In this document: one piece after another, positions 40,441 through 49,381 of the stretch | Layout: every line of letters starts with the position of its first letter | Numbering within the stretch: the first letter of the stretch is position 1 | Assembly: GCF_036013975.1 (NCBI RefSeq) | Contig: NZ_CP107904.1 | Coordinates: forward strand, 4,279,001-4,343,000 | Direction of reading: 5' to 3' | From: Kitasatospora sp. NBC_00458 | Lineage (GTDB): Bacteria > Actinomycetota > Actinomycetes > Streptomycetales > Streptomycetaceae | DNA length: 64,000 nt | Translations under genes and position numbers: made by a program | Notes under the pieces: generated by a model | The model's database searches: none | What the model was told of the DNA's origin: nothing | What the model saw: the letters and a program-made list of their open reading frames with translations, nothing else

Positions 40441-41754
40441 GTGGGGGACAGCAGGACGTTCGGCGCATTCATCTCACTCCAGCGGTCGGTGCTGGGGTGG
40501 ACCCAGCTCCGTCTGGCCGCTGAGGTCGGCCGAAGCGAGGACTGGATGTCCCTGGTCGAGCGGGACATGCAGCAGGTCAAGGACTTGACGCTCCTCCAGC
40601 GCTTCGCCGAGGTCCTGGGTGTCGACCTCGCGGAGTTGATCGCGTTGCCGCAACCGGCCGCCGAGCGGGCGCGGTCCCGTCCGCGAAAGCCTGCCTCCGC
40701 TACGCTGACGAGCACTTCCGCTGCCGAGGAGGACGATGTGCGACGCCGCCCGTTCCTGACCCTGGCGGCTGCCGCCCTCTTCGCCCCGACTGTCGGTCAG
40801 CAGGCAGCGCACGCCGAGGAGAAGGCCTCGCTGGCCGATCTGGAAGACCTTCTCCTGTACGGGGCCGGCCGGATTCCGGCTCGCGGCCGCGAGCCGTCCC
40901 AGGAGACGGTCGCCACTTCGCTGGTGACGTCACGCCGAGAGTTCAAATCAGCCCGGTACGACGCCTTGGCCCGTGTCCTGCCCGCCCGAATCGCAGCCGC
41001 CGAGATGGTCGGATCGGCGGAGGAACGGGCCCGCAACGTTGCCCAGCTCTATAACATCGCCGTCCGGCTGTGCATCAAAGTCGGCACCAACAACCTGGTG
41101 GCCATCACCGCGGACCGCGCGCTGACCGCAGCCAGGCTGGGTGGAGACCCGCTGATCACCGCGGAGGCCCAGCGCATGGTCTCCAGCTCCTGGCGTCGCC
41201 AGGGCAGCCTGGCTCGCGCAACCGACATCGTGGTGGTCGCCGCCGAAGACCTCCTCGCCGACGCTTCCGTCTCCGAGACCGCCCGGCTGGCCACCCGCGG
41301 GGACCTGTACGCCACCGCCGCCTACACTGCCGCGAAGTCCGGCGACCGCTCCTACTCGCACGCCCTGATCCGGGAGGCCGCCGACAGCGCCGCCGCAGCA
41401 AGCCGGTCCTCCGGCCTGCTGGACGGCGTCCAGTGCGTCGCCCTGCACGAGCTGTCGGTGCACTACGAACTCGGCGACGCCGGCCGCGCCATCGAAATGG
41501 CCGCCACCATCGACCCCGCCGCGCTGCCGACCGCTGAGCGCCAGGCCCGCTTCTTCACCGACGTGGCCCGCGCCTTCGACCAGTGGGGCAAGCCCGAACA
41601 GTGCTACCGGGCCCTGCTCGCCGCCGAGGAGGCCGCTCCGCAAGAGGTCCGCAGGGGCGCCGTGCGCGACCTCGCCACCGACCTGCTGCGGCACGACCGC
41701 AAGCTTCCCGGCGTTCGGGACTTCGCCGCACGCGCGGGCGTGCAGATCATCTGA
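40441..41754 (+). CDS. XRE regulator with TPR-like C-terminal region
   Basis: 437 residues from GTG 40441. FGAFISLQRSVLGWTQLRLAAEVGRSEDWMSLVERDMQQVKDLTLLQRFAEVLGVDLAELIAL is the XRE helix-turn-helix; after a linker and a hydrophobic stretch (FLTLAAAALFAPTVGQQAAHA) the rest is helical, TPR-like (LYNIAVRLCIKVGTNNLVAITADRALTAARLGG, RFFTDVARAFDQWGKPEQCYRALLAAEEAA). Such regulators lie upstream of small accessory operons in streptomycetes. It is followed by a hairpin and then the LbH-MurA-hydrolase-MurB genes on the same strand, and it is their likely regulator. Confidence 0.85.
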   Translation: MGDSRTFGAFISLQRSVLGWTQLRLAAEVGRSEDWMSLVERDMQQVKDLTLLQRFAEVLGVDLAELIALPQPAAERARSRPRKPASATLTSTSAAEEDDVRRRPFLTLAAAALFAPTVGQQAAHAEEKASLADLEDLLLYGAGRIPARGREPSQETVATSLVTSRREFKSARYDALARVLPARIAAAEMVGSAEERARNVAQLYNIAVRLCIKVGTNNLVAITADRALTAARLGGDPLITAEAQRMVSSSWRRQGSLARATDIVVVAAEDLLADASVSETARLATRGDLYATAAYTAAKSGDRSYSHALIREAADSAAAASRSSGLLDGVQCVALHELSVHYELGDAGRAIEMAATIDPAALPTAERQARFFTDVARAFDQWGKPEQCYRALLAAEEAAPQEVRRGAVRDLATDLLRHDRKLPGVRDFAARAGVQII

Positions 41755-41755
41755 C

Positions 41756-41790
41756 CCGTAGCCGGACTACGGCCCGTAGCCCGGCTACGG
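41756..41790 (+). terminator. Hairpin after XRE gene
   Basis: CCGTAGCCGG (41756-41765) and CCGGCTACGG (41781-41790) pair; internal CTACGGCCCGTAG offers a nested stem. Confidence 0.6.
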
Positions 41791-41858
41791 ATCCGGCATC
41801 CCGCCCGGCAGTTCACTGGGGAACGTCCACCCCTCCCCCTGCTGCCGAAGGCCCTCCC

Positions 41859-42059
41859 ATGCCAACGCACAGCACCGCCAAGCCCTCCGACGGACCCCGG
41901 CACGCCGCACCGGACCGGAACCGCCTCGACACCTTCCTGGCCGCCTCCTGGACCGCCCTGCACCTGCCCGTGCTCGTGCTGCTCGGCCTCGCGGTCGACC
42001 ACCAGGCCGAGGCCCGCCCCCAGGTAGCGGCCACCACCCCGGACCTGCCCGTCTCGTAG
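41859..42059 (+). CDS. Small single-helix membrane protein
   Basis: 66 residues from ATG 41859. Hydrophilic N-terminus, then one hydrophobic helix (LAASWTALHLPVLVLLGLAV) and a short polar end. No family recognised. It is the first gene after the XRE regulator and precedes the LbH gene by 66 bp. Confidence 0.55.
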   Translation: MPTHSTAKPSDGPRHAAPDRNRLDTFLAASWTALHLPVLVLLGLAVDHQAEARPQVAATTPDLPVS

Positions 42060-42125
42060 GCCCAGAGGTCGTCACCACGACCTCCCGCTCGTCTTCCCCT
42101 CCCTCGCCCGAGAGGAGAACCGGCC

Positions 42126-42866
42126 ATGCACCGGCTGACCGACGCGCCCCGGATCGACACCGATCTGGAGCACATCGACTACCGCACCACACCCGCGTAC
42201 TACATCGACACCGAACAGGTCACCGACCCGGTGGTCCTGCACCTGCTGAACTGCTGCCCGACCGTGTTCGGCCTCAAGAAGGCCATGGTCGACCTGCTGG
42301 CCGGACACCTCGGCATCGCGCTCCCGGAGCCCGCCGGAACCGTCGAGCCCGGCGCGACGGTCCGGGGCAACGTGGTCGTGGCGGCCGGGGCCGTCATCGC
42401 CGAGGGCGCGTTCGTCACCGGTCCCGCCCTGGTCTGCCCCGGAGCAGTCATCGAAGCCGGCGCCCGCGTGCGCGACAACACGGTCATCGGCCCCGACTGC
42501 CGGATCGGATTCGGCGCCGAGGTCACCCGCTCGCTGCTAACCGGCGGGGTCTTCATGAAGCACACCAGCTTCGTCGGCGACTCCGTGCTCGGCCTGGGCG
42601 TCAACATCGGCGCGTTCGTGTCCACCACCGGCCTGCGGGTGACCTCCGGCCCGGTCACCGAGCCGGCCACCGAGGAGGTGTGCGCCCACCTCGCCGGCCA
42701 CCGAATCGCAACCGGCCAGACCAAGTTCGGCGCCGTGGTCGGTGACGGCGTGATCGTCCCCGCGGGCACGGTCCTGCAGCCCGCCACCCTGATCGGCGCG
42801 CACACCCTGCTCTACCCCAAGACCCAGGTCGGGGGCTTCTTCCCCGCCGGAAGCCAGGGAAGGTAA
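42126..42866 (+). CDS. Left-handed beta-helix protein (GlmU C-terminal/hexapeptide type)
   Basis: 246 residues from ATG 42126 with AGAGGAGAACC upstream. From residue ~75 the chain shows hexapeptide repeats (GTVEPGATVRGNVVVAAGAVIAEGAFVTGPALVCPGAVIEAGARVRDNTVIGPDCRIGFGAEVTRSLL), a KHTSFVGDSVLGLGVNIGAF stretch close to the GlmU acetyl-CoA site region, and a final GAVVGDGVIVPAGTVLQPATLIGAHTLLYPKTQV. The N-terminal 70 residues are helical and not a nucleotidyltransferase. Acyltransferase or sugar-nucleotide binding is likely; the substrate is unknown. It is followed 2 nt later by the MurA-like gene. Confidence 0.8.
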   Translation: MHRLTDAPRIDTDLEHIDYRTTPAYYIDTEQVTDPVVLHLLNCCPTVFGLKKAMVDLLAGHLGIALPEPAGTVEPGATVRGNVVVAAGAVIAEGAFVTGPALVCPGAVIEAGARVRDNTVIGPDCRIGFGAEVTRSLLTGGVFMKHTSFVGDSVLGLGVNIGAFVSTTGLRVTSGPVTEPATEEVCAHLAGHRIATGQTKFGAVVGDGVIVPAGTVLQPATLIGAHTLLYPKTQVGGFFPAGSQGR

Positions 42867-42868
42867 CC

Positions 42869-44179
42869 ATGCCCACCACCGACACCCCCGCGACGACCGA
42901 CGAGCGCGCCGTGCACATCACCGGCGGCCGGCCCCTGACCGGCACGGCCACCGTGCAGGGCAGCAAGAACATCGCCCTGCACCTGTACGCCGCCGCGATC
43001 CTGGCCGACGACCCGCTGACCCTCGTCGGCGCCCCCGAGATCCTCGACACCGGCGTGGTCGCCGACATCCTGCACCGCACCGGCACCCGCACCACCGTGG
43101 TCGGCCCCGAGTTCACCACCCGCCCGGCCGACTCCTACTTCCCCGTCGTCCCGGACGACCTCGGCAGGCTCATCCGCACCACCGCCGTGATGGCCGGCGC
43201 CCTGCTGGCCCGTGCGGGAAAGGTCACCTTCCCTTTGCCTGGCGGCGACGCATTCTGCGCTCGGTACATCGACCGACACTTGGCCGCGATGGTGGCTGCC
43301 GGGGCCGAGGTGGAGGTGGACCGGGGCCGGGTACGGGCCCGCTTCACCGGCAAGCGGCTGCCGTTCGTCACCGACGCCGAGACCCGTGCCTGGGGCCCGA
43401 GCCTCGGGGCGACGGTCACCGCGATGCTCCTGGCCGCCCGCATCCCCGGCACCTCGGCGATCCTCAACCCCAGCATCGAACCCGAGGTCACCCACACCGC
43501 CGCCCTGCTCTCGCAGGCCGGAGTCGGCATCGAGTGGCGGGGCAGGAACGCCCTGAACATCACCGGCACCGACCGCATCCAGGGCGGGGTGTTCACCGTT
43601 CCGCCGGACCGGCTGGAGGCCGCGACGCTGGCCCTGGCCGCCGCCATCACCGGTGGCACCGTCCACCTGGACGGCTTCCCCGCCGCCGCCTTCCCGGACG
43701 GCCTGGTGTCGGTGTTCGCCGACGCCGGCATCCGGCTCGACCCGGTGGACGGCGGGACCACCGTCAGCGTCCCGGCCGGACCGCGGGCGGTGCAGACGGC
43801 CACCGGCCCGCACCCCGGCTTCCCGACCGACGTGCAACCCCAGCTGACCGCCTTCCTCACCCAGGCCGAGGGCGCCTCCCGGATCGAGGAGCGGATCTAC
43901 ACCCGGCGCGACACCCACCTGCCCGCCCTCGCCGCGTTCGGCGCCACCGTCAACGCGAGCGGCTCGGTGATCACCGTCCGGGGCCGGTCCGCGCTCGCCG
44001 CCACCGATGTGGCCGGCGAGGACATCCGGGCGGCGACCGCCCTCGTGATCGCCGCCCTGGCGGCCGAGGGCACCTCTACGATCCGAGGGATGTACCACCT
44101 GCGGCGCGGATACGGCAGCCTGCTGCCGAAGTTGGCCGCGCTCGGTGCCGACCTGACGATCAACCAGGAGCAGTCGTGA
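42869..44179 (+). CDS. MurA-like enolpyruvyl transferase
   Basis: 436 residues from ATG 42869. The EPSP synthase/MurA fold is shown by VQGSKNIALHLYAAAIL (Lys33-Asn34), LPGGDAFCARYIDRHLAAM and GFPTDVQPQLTAFL (Asp321, equivalent to MurA Asp305). The position of the PEP-binding Cys115 of E. coli MurA is Asp127, the variant known from mycobacterial MurA that gives fosfomycin resistance. Arg132 of the active loop is kept. MurA transfers enolpyruvate from PEP to UDP-GlcNAc; relatives in nucleoside antibiotic clusters (NikO type) act on UMP. Given its accessory operon it is probably a specialised paralogue, not the housekeeping copy. GTGA overlap with the next gene. Confidence 0.88.
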   Translation: MPTTDTPATTDERAVHITGGRPLTGTATVQGSKNIALHLYAAAILADDPLTLVGAPEILDTGVVADILHRTGTRTTVVGPEFTTRPADSYFPVVPDDLGRLIRTTAVMAGALLARAGKVTFPLPGGDAFCARYIDRHLAAMVAAGAEVEVDRGRVRARFTGKRLPFVTDAETRAWGPSLGATVTAMLLAARIPGTSAILNPSIEPEVTHTAALLSQAGVGIEWRGRNALNITGTDRIQGGVFTVPPDRLEAATLALAAAITGGTVHLDGFPAAAFPDGLVSVFADAGIRLDPVDGGTTVSVPAGPRAVQTATGPHPGFPTDVQPQLTAFLTQAEGASRIEERIYTRRDTHLPALAAFGATVNASGSVITVRGRSALAATDVAGEDIRAATALVIAALAAEGTSTIRGMYHLRRGYGSLLPKLAALGADLTINQEQS

Positions 44180-45219
44180 CCCTCACCGTGCCGTGGAGCC
44201 CGAACGCACTCGTCGACCTGCGCGGGTGCCTGGACCTGATGACCGCCGACGGCACTGTCCCCGGCGGCGTCATCGCCCACGGCACCTTCGACACCGAGCC
44301 CGGATTCCTGACCTCTGGCATCGTCGCCCCCGAGTGCGGCGATGCCCTACCGGGGCCGGACACCGTGTACGACGTGGCGTCGCTGACCAAGGTGCTCGCC
44401 ACCTGGCCGCTGGTCGGCACCTCCATCAACGAGTCCTTCACCCTGGACACCCCGGTCCGCGAGCTGCTGCCCGACATCCCGGCCGAGGCACCCGGCGGCC
44501 GGGTCACGGCCCGCCAGATCCTCTCCCACACCTCCGGCCTGCGCGCCGACACCCGCCTCGACCGGTACCGGGGCCGCACCGAGCCACTGGCCGAACTGAT
44601 CTGCGGCGAAGACCTGATCGCCGAACCCGGAGCCGGCCACCGCTACATCAACCGCGGCTTCATCCTCCTCGGACTGGCCCTCGCCCATACCCGGGGCCAC
44701 CGCCTGGACGAGCTGGCAGCCGACCTGTGGCAGAGCCTCGGAATGACCGCCACCGCCTACGGTCCCCTCACCCGCTCCGCGCGGGTCGCACCGACCGAGC
44801 AGCGACTGCCGGGCAGCCCCCGCCTCTGGGGCCTGCCGCACGACGACAACGCCGCCCTGCTCGGTGGAGTCGCCGGCCACGCCGGGGTGTTCACCAGCCC
44901 GGCCGACCTCGCCGCCTTCGCCACGCACCTACTGGCCGCCCACGCGACTGGCGGACCTCTTGGCCGCTGGCTCGCTGACAGCATGCAGCCGCTCGCCGAG
45001 ATCGAACCCGGCCTCCAGCGAGGCCTGGCCTGGATCCTCGCCGACGACAGCAGGATCGCCTACCACCACGGCTTCACCGGCACGAGCCTCTACCTGTCCC
45101 CGGTGACCGGCCGGTACCTCGCCATCTGCACCAACGCCGTCTACCACCACCAGGACAACCGCACCCGACTGGCCCCGCTGCGAGCCATCGCGCTGAAGGC
45201 GATCACCGACGAACCGTAG
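44176..45219 (+). CDS. Serine hydrolase (beta-lactamase/PBP-like)
   Basis: 347 residues from GTG 44176 (GTGA overlap with murA-like stop). SxxK at residues 69-72 (DVASLTKVLAT), YxN in GHRYINRGFILLGLA, and HxG in YHHGFTGTSLYL complete the triad of active-site motifs. There is no signal peptide, so the enzyme is cytoplasmic, unlike true penicillin-binding proteins. It may hydrolyse an ester or lactam in the product of this operon. The next gene follows after 8 bp. Confidence 0.88.
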   Translation: MTLTVPWSPNALVDLRGCLDLMTADGTVPGGVIAHGTFDTEPGFLTSGIVAPECGDALPGPDTVYDVASLTKVLATWPLVGTSINESFTLDTPVRELLPDIPAEAPGGRVTARQILSHTSGLRADTRLDRYRGRTEPLAELICGEDLIAEPGAGHRYINRGFILLGLALAHTRGHRLDELAADLWQSLGMTATAYGPLTRSARVAPTEQRLPGSPRLWGLPHDDNAALLGGVAGHAGVFTSPADLAAFATHLLAAHATGGPLGRWLADSMQPLAEIEPGLQRGLAWILADDSRIAYHHGFTGTSLYLSPVTGRYLAICTNAVYHHQDNRTRLAPLRAIALKAITDEP

Positions 45220-45227
45220 GAGGCCCC

Positions 45228-45908
45228 GTGCCCCACCTCATGCTCGCTTCCCTCACCACCCTGCGGCTCGGCGGCCCGGTCGGCGAGCCGCTGTACGTCT
45301 CCGACCACGACGACTGGCAGGAGCTGGTGCACACCGTCGGCCGCCGGGAGGAGTACAGCCCCCTCACCCTGGGCCATGGCAGCAACGTCATCGCTTCCGA
45401 CACCGGGCACCCGGGCACCGTCGCGGTCATGAACACCCGGGGCATCACCGCGAAGCGGCATGACGACAACACTGCCCTGGTAACCGTGCTGGCCAGCCAC
45501 CCGCTCACCGACCTCACCACCTGGGCCGCCACCGAACACCTGGCCGGGATCGAGTGCCTGGCCGGCATACCCGGCACCGTCGGTGCCGCCCCGGTCCAGA
45601 ACGCCGGCGCCTACGGCCAGCAGGTCGGCGACACCCTCGACCACCTGACCGCCTGGGACTGGGACATGGACCGACTGCGGACCCTGCCCGCCCAGGCGTG
45701 CCGACTCCGCCACCGCAACAGCCGCTTCAAGCACGACCCAGGCCGCTGGACCATCCTCACCGTCACCTTCCGCCTGACCCGTTCCCCGGCCGCACCCATC
45801 TCCTACCAGCCGCTCGCCGAGGAACTCGGTGTCCAGCCCGGAACCAGGCCACCAGTCAGCGAGGTCACGCACTGCAGCGCATCGAGGCCGAGGTCAACCT
45901 GCTGCTGA
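45228..45908 (+). pseudogene. MurB-like reductase, C-terminally truncated
   Basis: 226 codons from GTG 45228 with GGAGG upstream. The FAD/nucleotide part of UDP-N-acetylmuramate dehydrogenase is present: TTLRLGGP, LGHGSNVIASD, LAGIPGTVGAAPVQNAGAYGQQVGD, RHRNSRFKHDPGRWTILTVTFRL. Homology stops near residue 213 (TRPPVSEV); the usual third domain with the SFFTNP serine and catalytic Glu is missing, and the last ~13 residues are frame noise overlapping an ImmA/IrrE-like frame. The usual Tyr of the YRxSxFK motif is His. A deletion seems to have joined two genes here. Reductase activity is unlikely. Confidence 0.75.
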
Positions 45909-46643
45909 TGCAACTGCGTCGGCTCGAAGCCAGCGTGGACATCGAGCCGATCTACCGGCTCCCGGTCCTGGATGCCGACGAGCACTCTCCTGAAGAGGCT
46001 GCAGCCAAGCTGCGTGCAAGTTGGCTCATCCCCGACGGCCCCGTCCACGACGTAATCCGGACCGTAGAACGGGCCGGGATCGTCGTTGTGAGGCGGGACC
46101 TGGAGTCGCCGAAGATTTTCGGCCTCAGCGTCAGGCCACCCAACAGCTTGCCAGTGATCATCCTGAACATCGGCATGCCTCCAGCCCACGAGCGCTTCAC
46201 CGTGCTGCACGAGCTGGGCCACTTGGTAATGCACCAGCTTCCGAGCGACAACGGCGAACGGGAAGCGGACGCATTCGCGTCCGAGTTCCTCATGCCTGGC
46301 CGCCTCATCGGGCCGCACCTGTCCAGCCTCACCATCCAGAGGATGGTCCAGCTGAAACAGCACTGGAAGGTGTCAATGGCGGCTGTACTCCAAGCAGCCA
46401 AGCGCCTGGAGCGAATCGACGAAGGCCGCTATAAGAGCCTCCAGGTCCAGCTCTCACAACACAGCTACCGTCGGAACGAACCCGCAGAGCCTGAACGCGA
46501 GGAACCGGTCATCCTCGACAGCATCCTGGAATCACCGTGCGGACCACGGCTACTCGGACAGGGAACTCGCGAAGGTCGTGGGTCTACAGGTCCGCGAGTT
46601 CAGGTCCGAATACGGCGGCGCGCTCGCTCTGCATGCCATCTGA
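45874..46643 (+). pseudogene. ImmA/IrrE-type metallopeptidase, N-truncated and frameshifted
   Basis: The frame ending at 46657 encodes ERFTVLHELGHLVMHQ (HExxH zinc motif near 46208-46222), NGEREADAFASEFLMP and MVQLKQHWKVSMAAVLQAAKRL, the ImmA/IrrE peptidase domain. These proteins often carry an N-terminal XRE HTH; here no such part exists, and homology starts directly where the MurB-like homology ends. Near 46535 the protein-like sequence moves to another frame (ADHGYSDRELAKVVGLQVREFRSEYGG, stop 46641-46643), a likely frameshift. An internal ATG (45907) could still give a product. ImmA relatives cleave repressors of mobile elements, so it may be a remnant of the element's own control system. 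Confidence 0.65.
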
Positions 46644-46706
46644 CCCACTGTAGGTGATCGACGAGGGCTCTGCCCAAGCTCAGCAGAGCGCTCGTCGCAC
46701 CAATAG

Positions 46707-47087
46707 CTAAATGCGCTGCTTCCGAGGAGTCGCCGTCCAGGACCGCGGGATGTCATCGTTCCAGCCGTCCTCGTCGTTGAAGGTGGCCGCTCGGCACCCA
46801 CGGCTGCCATCGGAGGTGTGGACCCAACGCTCACGGTCCCTGAAGTCAGTCTGGATGGGCTGCCCACATTTCACGCACTCATCCCGATCGGGCTCGCTCG
46901 CCACGATCGCCTCGTTCGCCCGCTCCTGGGTCTCCTTGGCCAGATCCTCAAGGCGGGTAAGCACTTCACGCCCTGAGATCTCCGGACTGGCCTCTACCAT
47001 GCTGCGCACGGCACGCACCAGCTTGTCGGCCTCAACCGACCTCATGGTCTCCATCATCGCCAGCATGCGTTCGTCCACCGCGCCCAC
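46707..47087 (-). CDS. Small zinc-ribbon-like hypothetical protein
   Basis: 126 residues from GTG 47087 (ATG 47066 is an alternative). N-terminal half is helical, possibly coiled coil (LAMMETMRSVEADKLVRAVRSMVEAS...VLTRLEDLAKETQERANEAIVA); the second half has CVKCG and a distant Cys (RGC), perhaps a zinc site. It converges with the ImmA-like frame. No known family recognised. Base composition is lower in GC than the Mur-like operon. Confidence 0.55.
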   Translation of the reverse strand: MGAVDERMLAMMETMRSVEADKLVRAVRSMVEASPEISGREVLTRLEDLAKETQERANEAIVASEPDRDECVKCGQPIQTDFRDRERWVHTSDGSRGCRAATFNDEDGWNDDIPRSWTATPRKQRI

Positions 47088-47239
47088 CCCTGTTCGTGCC
47101 CCGGACGTTCAAGCAGCAAAGTACAGCAACCGGGCGGCTCAGCGGTGACCGGCAGAGACCCAGCCGTGCCCCTAGACACTGGCCAGCGCTGGTCGGTCCG
47201 CCTACCCAGTGCGCCGCCCGTCATGACGATGTGTCGGCG

Positions 47240-49381
47240 CTACCAGCAGGCGCCGAACTCGTAGTGCTCCACCCCGGCATACACGGTTACCGTGCCGTCG
47301 TCGCGCGCTTCGCCCCATGGGCGATTTGGTAGCGCGATGTCGAAAGAGCTCCCACCGCAGCCCTCGCAGCAATCAAAGTGGTCCTGCCAGGCTGTCACAT
47401 CTACGTCGGTGCGGGGGTTTCGCATCACGTGGATATCGCGACCACTACACTCATCGTTCGGACATGGTCCGCCATGTCCGCAGTCTGCGATGCCGCACGG
47501 ACAAGGACCTTCGCAATCCGTCGGCTCCCAATCCTGGGCGGCCATCGCGCGTTCTCGGAGTTTCTCATGATCTGAGGTCAGGACTGTTAGGGCTGCCACG
47601 ACGTCACGCCGGGAATGTCCAGTTGCTGCTTGGACGGCATCGGTGAGCGCTACCACATCCGTCAGGTCAGGATTAATGCCCACAAGCCACACGGTCGGCG
47701 GGTCCGAGATATTGTCTCCGTTGCGGTAAAGCCGCGCGAAGAATGAACGAGTGCCTGTGTCGTATCCCCAATCGCTGCCATTGTCCCATCCGGGGAGCGG
47801 GAGAGGGAGGCTGAAATCGTCGACGATCCGTTGTCCTGGCTGGACATAAAGCGCCGTCATGCGATGCCAATCGCAATGCGCCAGGTTACCGCAGACGACA
47901 GTCGCGCACTCGTCATTCAGGGCCGGATTCCCTCGACAACGCCGCTTGGCCCGGTGATCCCGGCAATACATCTCCGTGGCCGGGATCAGTTGATCGCACT
48001 GCCTTTCCCCCATGTCTCCTGGCGCCATGCAGCGCTGCCGATGCGCAGCTACTGGATGACGATTTACTGCAACGCCTTCTGCTCTCTGCTGCTCGATCTC
48101 GCGGTGAATACGGGCAACAGTCTCGTTGCGAGCCATTCCCTCCTGCCTGTAGACCGTTCCTCGCGTCGTCAGCAGGTCCGTGAAGGCAGTTGGCGTAAGT
48201 TGCGGCTCAAGCATCAGCCGCAGATCCTCATCGCCAAGCACATGCTTCACCGATTCACCCGACCTCTGGACAGTACGAAGACGCTGGCTGGTGACTAGTT
48301 CAAGCCAGAGGTCCAGCATCAGCTCGCAATCGTCAGAAACAGGCTGGAAAAACCAGTCCTTCTCCGCATCATTGACTGTCCGGATACCACAATGAGCCTC
48401 AGTTCGGGACTCTTTCTTCGCCCGATCGCGCAGTCTCTGGGCCCGAGCCAATTCGGTGAGACCAAGATTGGCCGCACGGGGAAATCCGCCGGTAACTACA
48501 TGCCTAGCGGCGTACAGCGTGTCAACCGTCTTTGCAACCAGCTGGCCGACGTCGACCCGGTCGGAATAGGTGCGCAGGCATCGATAGTCTCCGTCGAAGA
48601 GGTTATGCCCGATGATCAGGTCTACTTCATCAGCCGCGACATTGAGACCTGACAAGTTCCAGTCTCGAAACGTGTAAAATGCAACCTGCCGCCAGATCTC
48701 CCGCCCCGGCATGTCAGCAGCTTCCTGCCGCTCCACTACCAAAAATCCTACGACATCGATGTCCCAGCGTTCGGGAAGTTTCTGACCCGCCACCCGCGCA
48801 TAGTCCACGTCAAGTACACCAACCTTGCGAGGCCCTCCTGGAGGCAGCTGCTTTACCGGGGGCGTGCTATAGCCGGGCGCGAAACCTCCGTAGCGGTTAA
48901 CGTCCACGATGCTCGGGTCCGGCGCCACGATGGGAGTCCAAGTCTCAATGACTTCCGCGCTCGCGTACTCGGAGTCCTCCTTTCCGTGCGTGCACACCGA
49001 ATGTGCCACGCAATAGGCAAATCCTCTTCGACGCAGATCCAAACCCCCCGGATCGCCGGATAGTTGACTCTCAGAGAACACCCAGATGTAGATCGGAACT
49101 GCCTGGTCAGATCGAAGGTACCAACCTGCTTGGAGCGGCGCACGGGGAGAATCGACCTGCGGAGAGAAATCAGAGGAATACCCGTCGGGAGCTTGCGCCG
49201 TGAACTTCAGAATCGGCTGACCGGCTTCCAACGCAGCGTCGAGCAGCGCTTGGAAGCCCCAACCGCGCGAGGGCACACGCGGGCCCCCGAGCGTGATCGC
49301 CGAGGGCCGCTGCTCGTACGGGGGAACCGCGCCTGTGCGCCGAGCGCGCGATTGAGGCGTCTTCTTCCGCTTCTTCGGCAT
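47240..49381 (-). CDS. Large DEDD-type exonuclease-like protein with Cys-rich zinc segments
   Basis: 713 residues from ATG 49381, which begins MPKKRKKTPQSRARR (basic). Residues ~185-365 resemble RNase H-fold 3'-5' exonucleases: VGVLDVDYARV as possible Exo I strand, DLIIGHNLFDGDYRCL (Exo II, Asn260/Asp263) and SDDCELMLDLWLELV (Exo III). Residues ~465-530 and ~640-690 contain dense Cys/His sets (CMAPGDMGERQCDQ, CRDH, CATVVCGNLAHCDWH; CEGPCPCGIADCGHGGPCPNDEC, CCEGCGG) that look like zinc modules. Codon use is clearly lower in GC than that of the chromosome, a sign of transfer. It may be a nuclease of a defence or mobility system; no close family is recognised. Divergent from the gene at 49573. 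Confidence 0.6.
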   Translation of the reverse strand: MPKKRKKTPQSRARRTGAVPPYEQRPSAITLGGPRVPSRGWGFQALLDAALEAGQPILKFTAQAPDGYSSDFSPQVDSPRAPLQAGWYLRSDQAVPIYIWVFSESQLSGDPGGLDLRRRGFAYCVAHSVCTHGKEDSEYASAEVIETWTPIVAPDPSIVDVNRYGGFAPGYSTPPVKQLPPGGPRKVGVLDVDYARVAGQKLPERWDIDVVGFLVVERQEAADMPGREIWRQVAFYTFRDWNLSGLNVAADEVDLIIGHNLFDGDYRCLRTYSDRVDVGQLVAKTVDTLYAARHVVTGGFPRAANLGLTELARAQRLRDRAKKESRTEAHCGIRTVNDAEKDWFFQPVSDDCELMLDLWLELVTSQRLRTVQRSGESVKHVLGDEDLRLMLEPQLTPTAFTDLLTTRGTVYRQEGMARNETVARIHREIEQQRAEGVAVNRHPVAAHRQRCMAPGDMGERQCDQLIPATEMYCRDHRAKRRCRGNPALNDECATVVCGNLAHCDWHRMTALYVQPGQRIVDDFSLPLPLPGWDNGSDWGYDTGTRSFFARLYRNGDNISDPPTVWLVGINPDLTDVVALTDAVQAATGHSRRDVVAALTVLTSDHEKLRERAMAAQDWEPTDCEGPCPCGIADCGHGGPCPNDECSGRDIHVMRNPRTDVDVTAWQDHFDCCEGCGGSSFDIALPNRPWGEARDDGTVTVYAGVEHYEFGACW

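Noticed and set aside
47291..48298. Plus-strand ORFs opposite the exonuclease-like gene
   Set aside because: No ribosome sites or recognisable domains; the minus-strand frame has coherent motifs over its full length.
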